Positions 11,399-21,848 of a stretch of DNA of 64,000 bases are shown here, one piece after another. The translations under genes and the position numbers were made by a program. This DNA is from Pachypanchax playfairii (lineage: Eukaryota > Chordata > Actinopteri > Cyprinodontiformes > Aplocheilidae), in contig SSNP01000005.1 of NCBI GenBank assembly GCA_006937955.1, positions 5,306,696-5,370,695 on the forward strand. Direction: 5' to 3'. How positions within the stretch are numbered: position 1 is the stretch's first letter; the number at the start of each line of letters is the position of its first letter. Below the pieces are notes generated by a model that saw only the letters and a list, made by a program, of their open reading frames with translations, was not told the origin of the DNA and made no database searches.

Positions 11399-14300
11399 TG
11401 TCAACTGTAAAGGCACCTCCAATGAGGCGTTTAGTGGTAGATTGGAGAAAAGCGGAGCTATGACTTATTTCTTTTATTTCTGTGCCATCAAGCTGTCACT
11501 AAAACCGACCTTTACACCGCTTTAAAGGGAGGAGATTGCATTTATTAGAGGGAGGATGATGGGTGACCTCAGAGCTGGTTTGTGGCAATCTGAGTACAAA
11601 TGATCAAAGATTTTATCATTTTCAAGTGCTGACTGAAGGTCATTTCTGTTGCAAACCCTTCATGAAAAACCTTGTATTCTGACAGAGCCAGTGACGCAAA
11701 CAGCACTTTGTAATTCTTAACAATGATCACACTTGAGCTGTTTTTGAATGTATAAGTAGGAAGATTGTGAGTAAGACTGTAGAACAGAGTTATTAAGGCA
11801 AAGATGACTTGAACCAGCCACAGAAACACTGGGTAGGATGTCATTATGTGGCAATAGAATGTAATTTAAGCCAGACTCTTGACTCTTTTTTTCATGGTTT
11901 TCATACTGATGGATTATCAGGGTTTCTTTTTGGCTTTTAAATAATCTTCAGGAGCTGTGGTTGTTATGCCAAAGGTGAAATTGAACCATTTCCCCCAGTT
12001 CCCCTCTGGATGAAGAGGGGATGCAGATGGAGCATCATCGGCATTCAAACAGCACTCACAAAGACCCTGAACCTCCATGAATACTGATAGGCCTTATGTA
12101 TTGGTTAATGTACGGTCTTCTTTTCAGTCTGTGTTCTATCACTCTCTAAGTTTATTAGCTCCAGAATGAAGTCAATTGTGGCCCAGATTCACAGAATAAA
12201 AACAAATTTACCTTCTTTTTTTTTTCCACAGAGGAGGGGGAAACATGTTTTCTGCGGTATTCCATTATTTCTCGCACCTTTGTGAGAGTTAATAAATAGG
12301 AATAATTATTTGAATTACAGCACACACACACTGTGATGAAAAAAGTGGCATTAAAATAAACAAAAGGGGAACAAAAAGGGAAAAGCCAGAAGAAAACAAT
12401 AATGGAAGCCTCCATTATCTGACATAGTAGCAAAGGTTTTAATAATAATAGCAAATCAATTCTCCTACAGTCTTTTTCAATAGCTGTGTCTTTTAAGCTC
12501 CTATGAATAATTTACTATATGAAGAGATAAGGTTATTAAAAATAATGTATATGTGCAGGCAAACAGTAATTTTACCCTGTGGTATGCCATGCAGACTTAC
12601 TATTGATTATATGCCCTTCAATCTTAACATCCTTTTTCTCACTATGCATCCATTCAGTGCTCTGGTTTTCACTTAAGCGGATGTGCATATTTTGCGTCTT
12701 CATCTTCCCTCCGTCCCTCCAGGGATGCATAATGCTTTGCATTACGTAACAGAAGCGTTGCCATTCATAGCCCTTCTGCTCCAGGAGTAAACGTATGTTC
12801 AGATGTTTTATTTTTATGCATTTTTTAAGAAATTTATTCCATCCTATTGTAAATCATCTGGAGGCACAAATAGTAAAGAAACCCCATGTGTTTTCACACT
12901 TGTAGCTCATTGCCTCACGTCACCCTGTCGTGTTTATTTTGAGTTTCAGGCATTAACCATTGGCAAATGAAATCCTTCTGTTCATCAGTTCTGCCGATAA
13001 GTCTTCATCATATATTGAGGGAAATGTTACTGGCAATGAGCTTGCACCAGTGTCTCTAATGGATGTTATATTACAGCCACAGCGGGTCAGATCGTGTTTG
13101 GCAGTGCATTGCACAGAAAATCCCTGCAGCAAGGGCATTCGCCCACTGTGAGTAGTCAAAGAAAAAACCATAAACCATAAATTACATAAATGTATCCATG
13201 TACACATATAGAATTTGTATTGTCTTTCTCTTGTACCACCTCACTGCAAACCCAGCTGCTGTTTTGCAGGTCAAACAGAGTAAACCATAATGTGCACTCT
13301 TGATGCCCAAGTGTTTCGCTCACTTCCAGGGAGAAATCCCAAGGCAGAAATTCACCTCATTTTAGGCAACCAACACTGACACTACAGATACATTTGCAGC
13401 AACATATTTTCAGGCAGCTCTTCAGGCAGTCTCAAACATAGCCAGCCAAGGTCACATTCTGTATAGTCCCTGTGCCTATTAAGATTTTAAAAAGAATCTT
13501 GTCATTTGTTGTTTATTTTCTCCACGGAGCCTACTGTTTATTTTGTGGCTATGAAAAGACGACTAGAGTGGATGAAAAATGAAGTGAATTGGAAAATACC
13601 ACAAACTATTGTTCCTTGAATAGTCGCATGAGTTTGGCTTCAAAAACCAGAGCAGACACAATATTCTGAAGTGATTACAAAACAAGAGATTAGAACATAT
13701 TTATAGCTTGGTAATCAAGAAAATGCTTTTGGTTTCTATTTGTAATTTGTTACTACAAGACCTTCTGGGTTTTTCAAATAACTTAGCTTTATGAATATTG
13801 TATTTTTATAGGCACTGTAGCTTTTACTAACAAGGTGAGTCACAAAATAGATGTGTATGTTGTCCGTGGGCTTACGCATGGCAAGCTTGCATCTATTTCT
13901 GTGGCAAAGAAAGAATTCCATTGTATGATTAAATGCGTTTCTTAGTGTACCTATAATGAAACTTAATTTGATTTATTTGTTCTTACTTCTGGCTGCAAAA
14001 AGCTCTATTACCAATTGGCAGGTGTACTGTAAATAAACATCCGTCACAGGACATTGGGTAATGCCATTGTGACCATGTCTGTGTTTTATATGAAGTGTTC
14101 TATTGTAAGAATAAGGAGCACTTATTTTGGGATTTTGGATTGCAAATATTACTCATAAGTACATCTATAGAGGGTTTTACCCAGCAGCATGACATTTATT
14201 CTCAAGCTCATTTAAGAACTGCAAAGGGGGAAAAAAGTAGCTGAGAAATGTGCTGATGGTGGCTTTCTGCCTTTTTGTTTCACTTGTAGTGCTCTATAGT

Positions 14301-15313
14301 TGCCATATGGTGCATTAGGGATTTCTAGTTTTTTGTTTGTGTTTTGGTTTCCTGCTTCAGGTACTGTGTGCGGAACAGGTTGAGTGTCAAAATGGTATAA
14401 AACACAAGGCTCTGGCAATGCTCTACCTATGCTGAGCCAGCACACTCATTAAGCCCTTCAACCAATGAAAGTCAATGGGATATTGTCCAACTGCCTGCCC
14501 GCCTTTTAGGATTTTTGGCATGGCTGCACTGGCAGACCGGAGGGAGATATTCATATGAGCCAAATGTTTGTGTGCCTCTACAGACAAGTCTGTTTATGTG
14601 GAGGTAAACAGGCACTCGTAAAATGACACCGCCTTCACATAAAGTGATATTTATTTTTCTAACATGTTTATTTTTATTACGCACAAACGTCTCATTAAAT
14701 GTCTTCATAAGCACCTTTGATGTCAACAGCAGACAGCAGCATTTACATTTAATTAGATCTTTGTGAATGTCATACTTTTATCAGCCCAGTTAATGTATTT
14801 GGTTTATTGCAATTAGAACATTACTGGGATCTTTATGGTTCTATATCTTTCTTAAAGACTAAGTACTTGAGGTGTCGACTTTGAGGTAACTTAAAGAAGA
14901 TGCTGCGAGGACATGCAGCTGCAATCCCTGCAGCCACTCTGCATCTGCATAAAGAAGCTTGTCTGTGACTGTGTCTGTCTGTGTTTTGGATCAGGGTTTG
15001 GTCTTTGGCTCTGTGCTGTAGTCTCTGATTGGCTTGCAGGCCCTCATTTTCCTTTGCATCCCTCTGAGTATCTCAGAGTGACAGTGCAAGCCAGGCTGCC
15101 TTGCTCTCTGGCTTCAATCATTGGATGAATCTCCCCTTCACGATGCTCTTTTTATTTGTTCTCAATGCATAATTAAAGTGCCTATTGCTTCTCAGTCTGA
15201 TTGAAGAGTCTTGTTAGGATATTTGAGATGTAACATTAGAATTAGTCTAGAGTGTCTGATAGCACTTTTTGCCATTGTCCTTGCACTCTTTCTTTCTCTC
15301 TTTCTTTTTGTTT

Positions 15314-15336
15314 CTTGTCTTGTCTTGTCTTGTCTT
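15314..15336. repeat. (TTGTC)n microsatellite
   Basis: About four and a half copies of a pentanucleotide in a pyrimidine-rich tract. It is a simple repeat. Confidence 0.85.
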
Positions 15337-15534
15337 AGGTTAGACACTGTTTTCAGGTGTGAAATGCATGGATGTGTCTGTGCAGAAGGCTCAGATAGCT
15401 CTGGACAGGCAAAGAAAGGCTTGTCTGTCTTTAATCCTTCCTGGCACGATTGATTTGGACTCACTTTGGAGTGAATAGGCCTTTCAGCTCATCCCAGGAG
15501 AGGGAGAGGAGGGAAGGAAACCAAGCCAAACCCT

Positions 15535-15574
15535 GCATCACTGACAGGTGCATCACTGACAGGTGCATCACTGA
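15535..15574. repeat. 15-bp tandem repeat, 2.7 copies
   Basis: The unit GCATCACTGACAGGT is repeated twice exactly and followed by a partial third copy ending at 15574. This is a minisatellite-like expansion that could vary in copy number. Confidence 0.9.
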
Positions 15575-16451
15575 AGGCCCCTAAACAGGATCATTCAAAC
15601 TCAGTTAACAGGATTTCCAGCCAAATAGTTCAACTAGTATCACCATGATTGTTTGGCACATAATAGGTAGTGTGAATAGTTCATACTGTATATGGAAACA
15701 AAAGCACGTGTTGTATACATCAATAAAAGTACATTGCCAGGTCCTTAAATGTGGTATAGATATACAATAAAAAATATGAATTTAAGCATATACAAGCTCA
15801 GTCTTCTCCAAGATGTAGGACACACACCTAAACAATTATGCATGCTGTGTGATTACTCCGTCAAGTTGCATATTTTTCTACATAATCTTGTGTTTTGTGT
15901 GAATCCTCTGGGACCCCATTGGGCACATAAAACTTTCAACAGACACACATAACTTTTTAATCTTACACTCTACATCTGCCTCAGTCATTTGAATTCATGC
16001 AGTCTTAATTTCTAGCCTGACAGCACCTCAGCCGCCATCACAGCCCCTGTGAATAATTTACTCGTTATACAGCTCACACTGGTTGGACAGTATTCACCAA
16101 GTAATAACTAGGATTCCCTCTGGAATCCCAGGGAGACTGTAAGTGTGAAGTTATACTCGAAAGGAGCAGTTTCTCCACTAGAAAGGGGAGAAATGTCATG
16201 TAGGAGAATGTAGTGAAACATGTGAGCCTCATATTTTAACAGCCACAATATTTTTATTGTATTTGTCTGGACATTTATACAGTTTTCTGTAGAAAGCGGT
16301 AGTTGAGTAACAGTAAAAGTATTTTACTGAACTGTCTCGAATTATAAGGAAGACTCCGCGCCATTTAAAAATAGCAGCACGTTTTTTAAATCTTATTAGA
16401 TAATCATGCTGAAAGTTCTTCAGTCATTTTTAAACGGTTTGGTGAAAGTTA

Positions 16452-16650
16452 CAGTGGGGCAAAAAAGTATTTAGTCAGCCACCAATTGTGTAAGTTCTCC
16501 CACTTAAAAAGATCAGAGAGGCCTGTAATTTTCATCATAGGTATACCTCAACTATGAGAGACAAAATGAGGAAAAAAAATCCAGAAAATCACATTGTCTG
16601 ATTTTTAAATAATTTATTTGCAAATTATGGTGGAAAATAAGTATTTGGTC
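16452..16650 (+). repeat. Left terminal inverted repeat, Tc1 copy 2
   Basis: This 199-base repeat is the reverse complement of 17855-18053. Position 16610 is T, while the right repeat and copy 1 imply G, so this end carries at least one private change. The inner limit is the segment TATTTGGTC. Confidence 0.93.
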
Positions 16651-16667
16651 AATAACAAAAGTTAATC

Positions 16668-17690
16668 TCAATACTTTGTTATATAGCTTTTGTTGGCAAT
16701 GACAGAGGTCAAACGTTTTCTGTAAGTCTTCACAAGGTTTTCACACACTGTTGCTGGTATTTTGGCCCATTCCTCCATGCAGATCTCCTCTAGAGCAGTG
16801 ATGTTTTGGGGCTGACGCTGGGCAACACGGACTTTCAACTCCCTCCAGAGATTTTCTATGGGGTTGACATCTGGAGACTGGCTAGGCCACTCCAGGACCT
16901 TGAAATGCTTCTTACGAAGCCACTCCTTCGTTGCCCGGGCGGTGTGTTTGGGATCATTGTCATGCTGAAAGACCCAGCCACGTCTCATTTTCAATGCCCT
17001 TGCTGATGGAAGGAGGTTTTCACTCAAAATCTTACGATACATGGCCCCATTCATTCTTTCCTTTACACGGATCAGTCGTCCTGGTCCCCTTGCAGAAAAA
17101 CAGCCCCAAAGCATGATGTTTCCACCCCCATGCTTTACAGTAGGTATGGTGTTCTTTGGATCCAACTCAGCATTCTTTCCCCTCCAAACACGACAAGTTG
17201 AGTTTCTACCAAAAAGTTCTATTTTGGTTTCATCTGACCATATGATGTTCTCCCAATCCTCTTCTGGATCATCCAAATGCTCTCTAGCAAACCGCAGACG
17301 GGCCTGGACGTGTCCTGGCTTCAGCAGGGGGACACGTCTGGCACTGCAGGATTTGAGTCCCTGGCGGCGTAGTGTGTTACTGATGGTAGCCTTTGTTACT
17401 TTGGTCCCAGCTCTCTGCAGGTCATTCACTAGGTCCCTCCGTGTGGTTCTGGGATTTTTGCTCACCGTTCTTGTGATCATTTTGACCCCACGGGGTGAGA
17501 TCTTGCGTGGAGCCCCAGATCGGGGGAGATTATCAGTGGTCTTGTATGTCTTCCATTTTCTAATAATTGCTCCCACAGTTGATTTCTTCACACCAAGCTG
17601 CTTACCTATTGCAGATTCAGTCTTCCCAGCCTGGTGAAGGTCTACAATTTTGTTTCTGGTGTCCTTTGACAGCTCTTTGGTCTTGGCCAT
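16668..17690 (-). CDS. Tc1/mariner transposase, intact (copy 2)
   Basis: A 340-residue DDE transposase, the same enzyme as that encoded at 6652-7674. Both helix-turn-helix subdomains lie in the first 115 residues, with the basic GAPRK hook near 59-63. The catalytic residues D153, D244 and E279 are all present with 34 residues between the second and third. Relative to the other copy it has T254, V275 and S335; V275 changes the usually conserved SPDLNPIE motif to SPDVNPIE, next to the catalytic glutamate, so this copy could be the weaker one. A start codon, a stop codon and both flanking terminal repeats are present, and no intron is seen. It is transcribed against tspan9 and likely driven, if at all, from within the element. 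Confidence 0.95.
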   Translation of the reverse strand: MAKTKELSKDTRNKIVDLHQAGKTESAIGKQLGVKKSTVGAIIRKWKTYKTTDNLPRSGAPRKISPRGVKMITRTVSKNPRTTRRDLVNDLQRAGTKVTKATISNTLRRQGLKSCSARRVPLLKPGHVQARLRFAREHLDDPEEDWENIIWSDETKIELFGRNSTCRVWRGKNAELDPKNTIPTVKHGGGNIMLWGCFSARGPGRLIRVKERMNGAMYRKILSENLLPSARALKMRRGWVFQHDNDPKHTARATKEWLRKKHFKVLEWPSQSPDVNPIENLWRELKVRVAQRQPQNITALEEICMEEWAKIPATVCENLVKTYRKRLTSVIANKSYITKY

Positions 17691-17854
17691 AGTGGAGTTT
17701 GGAGCGTGACTGTTTGAGGTTGTGGACAGGTGTCTTTTATACTGATAACGAGTTCACACAGGTGCCATTAATACAGGTAACGAGTGGAGGACCGAGGAGC
17801 CTCTTAAAAAAGTTACAGGTCTGTGAAAGCCAGAAATCTTACTTGTTTGTAGGT

Positions 17855-18053
17855 GACCAAATACTTATTTTCCACCATAATTTGCAAATAAATTCTTTAA
17901 AAATCAGACAATGTGATTTTCTGGATTTTTTTTCCTCATTTTGTCTCTCATAGTTGAGGTATACCTATGATGAAAATTACAGGCCTCTCTGATCTTTTTA
18001 AGTGGGAGAACTTACACAATTGGTGGCTGACTAAATACTTTTTTGCCCCACTG
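17855..18053 (-). repeat. Right terminal inverted repeat, Tc1 copy 2
   Basis: Reverse complement of the left repeat at 16452-16650, ending GCCCCACTG before the TA target at 18054-18055. The target lies at the edge of a run of T. Confidence 0.93.
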
Positions 18054-18950
18054 TATTTTTTTTTTTTAGTAAACAGCTTTTCTGCACTTGCATTTATGCT
18101 TTTATCATATAATAAAGCCATGGTTACAGCACAGCTATTGATGGGCTAATTGCTTTTAATGTGCTACATTTGTTGTGATTCAACTCGTCAGCTGTTGTGC
18201 AGTGAAACGGAACCCAAATAAATCTTTGCTAACAATGACAAAGGATGTAAAAACAGCTTAAAAACGAGGTGAGTTCAGGAGTACAGTATAGAACATTATA
18301 ACACAAAGACTTCTGTTTGTTAATGTGAAAGAATACAGTAGATGAACTTTTTAATTCAGTCAGCTTATTAAAATAACCCTCTCTAAGAGTCACACACATA
18401 GGTGGATAATTTACACATAAATGACTCCTTTTTTCTCTACAAGCATACTTCAAAAGAAGCTCTTTTTCACTAGCAGGGTAGAAAACGCAAATTGTCTTTA
18501 CTTCTGGCTGTTTTTGCACCTTTTTGATGTTTCTAGATGCTTTGTTTTGTTCTGTGAATCTGGTTGTCTTTTATAGCTTGCATAGCACTTATTTTGTAAC
18601 ATGACTCACAGGGTTGCAGAATCACATTGAAAATTGATGCACCTCCTTTGAGCTGCAATGAATGTCTACTGTCTTTTATTTTTGTGCAAAATCAATGACA
18701 GCAAGAACTGAAGATTTTATGTGCCGCGAGATTTTTTGTTTCTTTTTCCGTAAAAAGTAAAATGGAATTGCAGTAAAGGGCATAGGGGATTATAAAGCAA
18801 TAAAACAATTCTGTGCTCAGCTATGCTGTTTTGTAGGCGTTTTTACAATCTTACTGTCTTGCTGTTACGCTGCAGTTTATGTGTTTTCTAATTATAATTA
18901 TAGCTAGTCGTTAATGTGGAGCTTCACATGTCTGTTCACAGAAACTAAAA

Positions 18951-19180
18951 TCCACCCACCTAATATTGTGTTGGTTTCCTTGTGCTTGTAATGTAGCTAT
19001 GACTTGTTAGGGCATAGACGCTGGACCTCTGGGGGTATCCTGTTTATTGGCTGTGGATCCCACAGATGCTGAATCAGATTTGGATGAAGGGAATTTAAAG
19101 GCCAGTTGTTGGGCTCTTTGTATTGCTGTATCTCATCCTTTCTGTTGATCGCTGCAAATTTCCACTTGATGCACAAGCAT
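18951..19180 (-). mobile_element. Degraded Tc1/mariner-type transposon fragment
   Basis: The left edge contains CCACCCACCTAATATTGTG, which resembles the terminal region of a DNA transposon family abundant in fish. The following bases include the segment TCCCACAGATGCTGAATCAG, which on the minus strand corresponds to the part of the transposase around the last catalytic glutamate. Frameshifts and substitutions leave no usable reading frame and no second terminal repeat is visible. It is much older than the two Tc1 copies nearby. Family assignment rests on recalled similarity only. Confidence 0.55.
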
Positions 19181-19360
19181 GTACACTGTGTAAATGACTA
19201 CCTCTTTACTGACCTGTTGTGTTCTCTTAACACCAAAGCCGTAACTAAACTGAATTAAGAGGCTTTGACACACTCAGTGCTAGTATCAGTGCCAGCACAC
19301 ACTCTTTCAGTCAAACCTCATGACTGCTTTGTTAAGCTTTTGTGATGAGAGCAGTCACAG

Positions 19361-19442
19361 AGGACAGCTGTAATTCGACAGAAGCAGGCATTCTTCACCA
19401 CAGGTCACGATCTCTCTGAGCGATCATTGTGTAAAAGGTCCT
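19361..19442. repeat. Dispersed 82-bp repeat, copy A
   Basis: Aligns without gaps to 21767-21848 with 17 mismatches by eye. Both contain the shared core CATTCTTCACCACAG. The family is not recognised; the similarity falls away on both sides. Confidence 0.7.
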
Positions 19443-21766
19443 CCAATGTTCCACCTGCACACTCAGACCCACTTCATGTTGAAGAGGGTCGCATGGCAGG
19501 TGGCTCCATGTCATTGAGTTAGTTATTTCCGCAACTGATAATTTTCTACGCCAACCGCTCGGAAGAGGGGTCATCCTCTATTATCTTCCTCACCTTTCTT
19601 CCCAAACTCAGTCTTCCATTACTTTACACTCTATTTTCTTTCACACACCTCATTGGTGACCTCTTTTATATCACCCTTTTCTTTAGAAAGTTTTCTCACA
19701 GTTGCTTCCAAATGTATTATTGCAATTATCCCCCTGTCCTATCCCAGACTGTTAAAAGGCTTCTCCAACAACAAGAGCCAATTCATTCATTAAACCTGAC
19801 AGAGTCACATCTCATGTCTTCCCTGTTTCCTCCCGACGAAAGTTAATCTTGGAGTCCGGTGCTCTTTTCTCCACTCACAGGGTCTTCAGTCTCTTTTCAA
19901 CAAATGCCATTTAGACATTGAACTCAACACTGTATTTTAAAAGAACTGCTCCAAAAAAAATCTCCAGCAAATGTTAATGTCATACAGTGTCTCAGAACTC
20001 TCTTACATTGCCTCAAAAATGAAGTGCAATTAAATGCGTTTGAGCCGTCAATTTATTGAACTCATTAAAGCTTTTAAGAGCAGCCGGGGTTTTATTCCAT
20101 CAGCATTTTTTTTCATTACCACAGATGTCTACAATGCCTACCTTTAGTGTCTTAAATGTGAAAGTATCCTCCAGAGTGACGTGCAAGCAAACAGAAAACA
20201 TTTGTTGGACTGCATGTACGCATGAGAGTGCAATAACACAAAACATCAAGGCAAAGCAGCTGAAATGTTGTGACAGTGTTTTCCAAAAAGAAAACCGGAA
20301 AGGCGTTTGAAAAACAAGACTTTATCCATCAATACGGCGAGTTAAAACTGGAAGTAGACCTGGAAAGCTGTCACGTGTCAGATTTGGTAGCTTATTAATA
20401 GTTCTGCACCCTGCAGGAAAGCACACATGAATCAGGGAGGCGAGTAGCCCAGGTTATCTGCAGTGATTATTTGTATCTGTACAAATAATTTATGTAGAAT
20501 CACACTGTTTAAATAATGTGTTACAGCATAAACAAACAAATCACAGGCTCACTGGTCTGATGTAATCACTGATAAGTTGTTTGGGGAGACTTTTTATTTG
20601 ACGACCAGCAAATCACTGGGAGAGACCAAAAGTGACATAAAACACTGCAATACCAATAGATTTTTTTATTTCTTGATCAATTCAAAAATGTGATGATAAA
20701 AAAAAGGAGTTCTCAGATCAGGATCTTAATCATAACCTTGTATTTACTGCCCTTTGATAGATGTATTGGTGTAGAAGGGCCTTTAAAATAAGATTTCGGA
20801 CTCGTTGGCATTTAGAGATTTTTTTTTATCTTTCCCTCCAGATCAAATCATGACTGTCACACAATTTTGATGAGATAAGAAGCTCAATTTCAGGCTTACA
20901 GCTAAGGTCAGATAAGTGAGAAGATCAGAGTGCATATAGCTGGTATTTCCTGTAATGCAGACACAATGATCTTATGACAGCATGGCGTTTAGCTGTAGTT
21001 GCAGAGATTAGACTTGTAGGCTCAGATCAGATACAGATATAGAGGAGAAGGCTGGTTTCACAGTCACTTTAGTGAGTGACACACTTGGATGAGCTCCCTT
21101 CGCTGGGCATTAAATACAATTAAGAGAAAGCACTGTATTCCTCCCCACCAGGTCCTTTAAACCTCTCTGCACGCCCCACAATAGCTGTAAATCCACTTTA
21201 TCTGTGTGGCCTCTTCAACTTACTATTAGTCCCCTGCTTCCTTAAATCCCTCCTCACACTATATATAATCTGCCTCTCTGAATAGTGTTAGTTGTGATTC
21301 CTTATATAAGACATTCTACTCTATAAGGACACGACCTTTACCAGTATTTTCAATTGACAATTTTTTTCTCATTGTCTTTAATCATTGAGGCATAAAAGGA
21401 TAAATGGAGCTTCCCGAACAATTCCGATGTGTCTGAATTATTCAGAATGGAAATGATTGAAAGTATCAGTGTATCCTTCTCTTTCTCTAAAGTGTGGTCT
21501 TACTCACACCAGGTTTAGATGGTGGTAAATCAAGTGTGGCTTCCCAATCATCTATTTGTGAAGAAGCGTCTGTCTCTTAAAGGCTGATTCTTTTATGTCT
21601 GTTTGAAGCCACTCATTGTGTTTAACCTTGACAGCTGACTTTGTTGGAGTCTTTTATAAAATGACACAGTCAGTCAGCTGTGGAATTTTATCTGTTTAAA
21701 CAAGATTTTATTGGTTTTTAAGCATTTCATCCAGTCGTTGAGAAAGGCAGGCATATCATATCATGA

Positions 21767-21848
21767 AGGACAGCTGTAATTTGACTGAAACGGACATTCT
21801 TCACCACAGTTCATGGTGTTACTGAGTGATCAGTGTGTGGAGTGTCCT
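21767..21848. repeat. Dispersed 82-bp repeat, copy B
   Basis: Partner of 19361-19442 in direct orientation, 2.4 kb downstream. No terminal repeats or target duplications are evident around either copy. Confidence 0.7.

Larger units (their letters stand above)
8234..16451 (+). other. tspan9: tspan9 upstream intron, second part
   Basis: No coding sequence is supported in these 8.2 kb. A perfect two-copy tandem of a 17-base unit lies at 9524-9557. A motif-dense block near 11280-11570 contains a 12-base homeodomain-like palindrome. Pentanucleotide (TTGTC)n lies around 15314-15336, and a 15-base tandem repeat lies at 15535-15574. The short open frames in the region have no recognisable domain and no codon-bias signal I could see. 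Assignment to the tspan9 intron is inferred. Confidence 0.55.
16452..18053 (-). mobile_element. Tc1-like transposon copy 2, complete
   Basis: A complete 1602-bp element flanked by TA on both sides (16450-16451 and 18054-18055), as left by Tc1/mariner insertion. The ends read CAGTGGGGC and GCCCCACTG. Terminal inverted repeats of 199 bp lie at 16452-16650 and 17855-18053 and enclose one intact transposase gene on the minus strand. It has the same orientation as copy 1, about 10 kb away, and roughly 99.6% identity over the shared 1357 bp, which implies recent activity. With both ends and an uninterrupted enzyme it has all the parts of an autonomous element. Confidence 0.97.
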
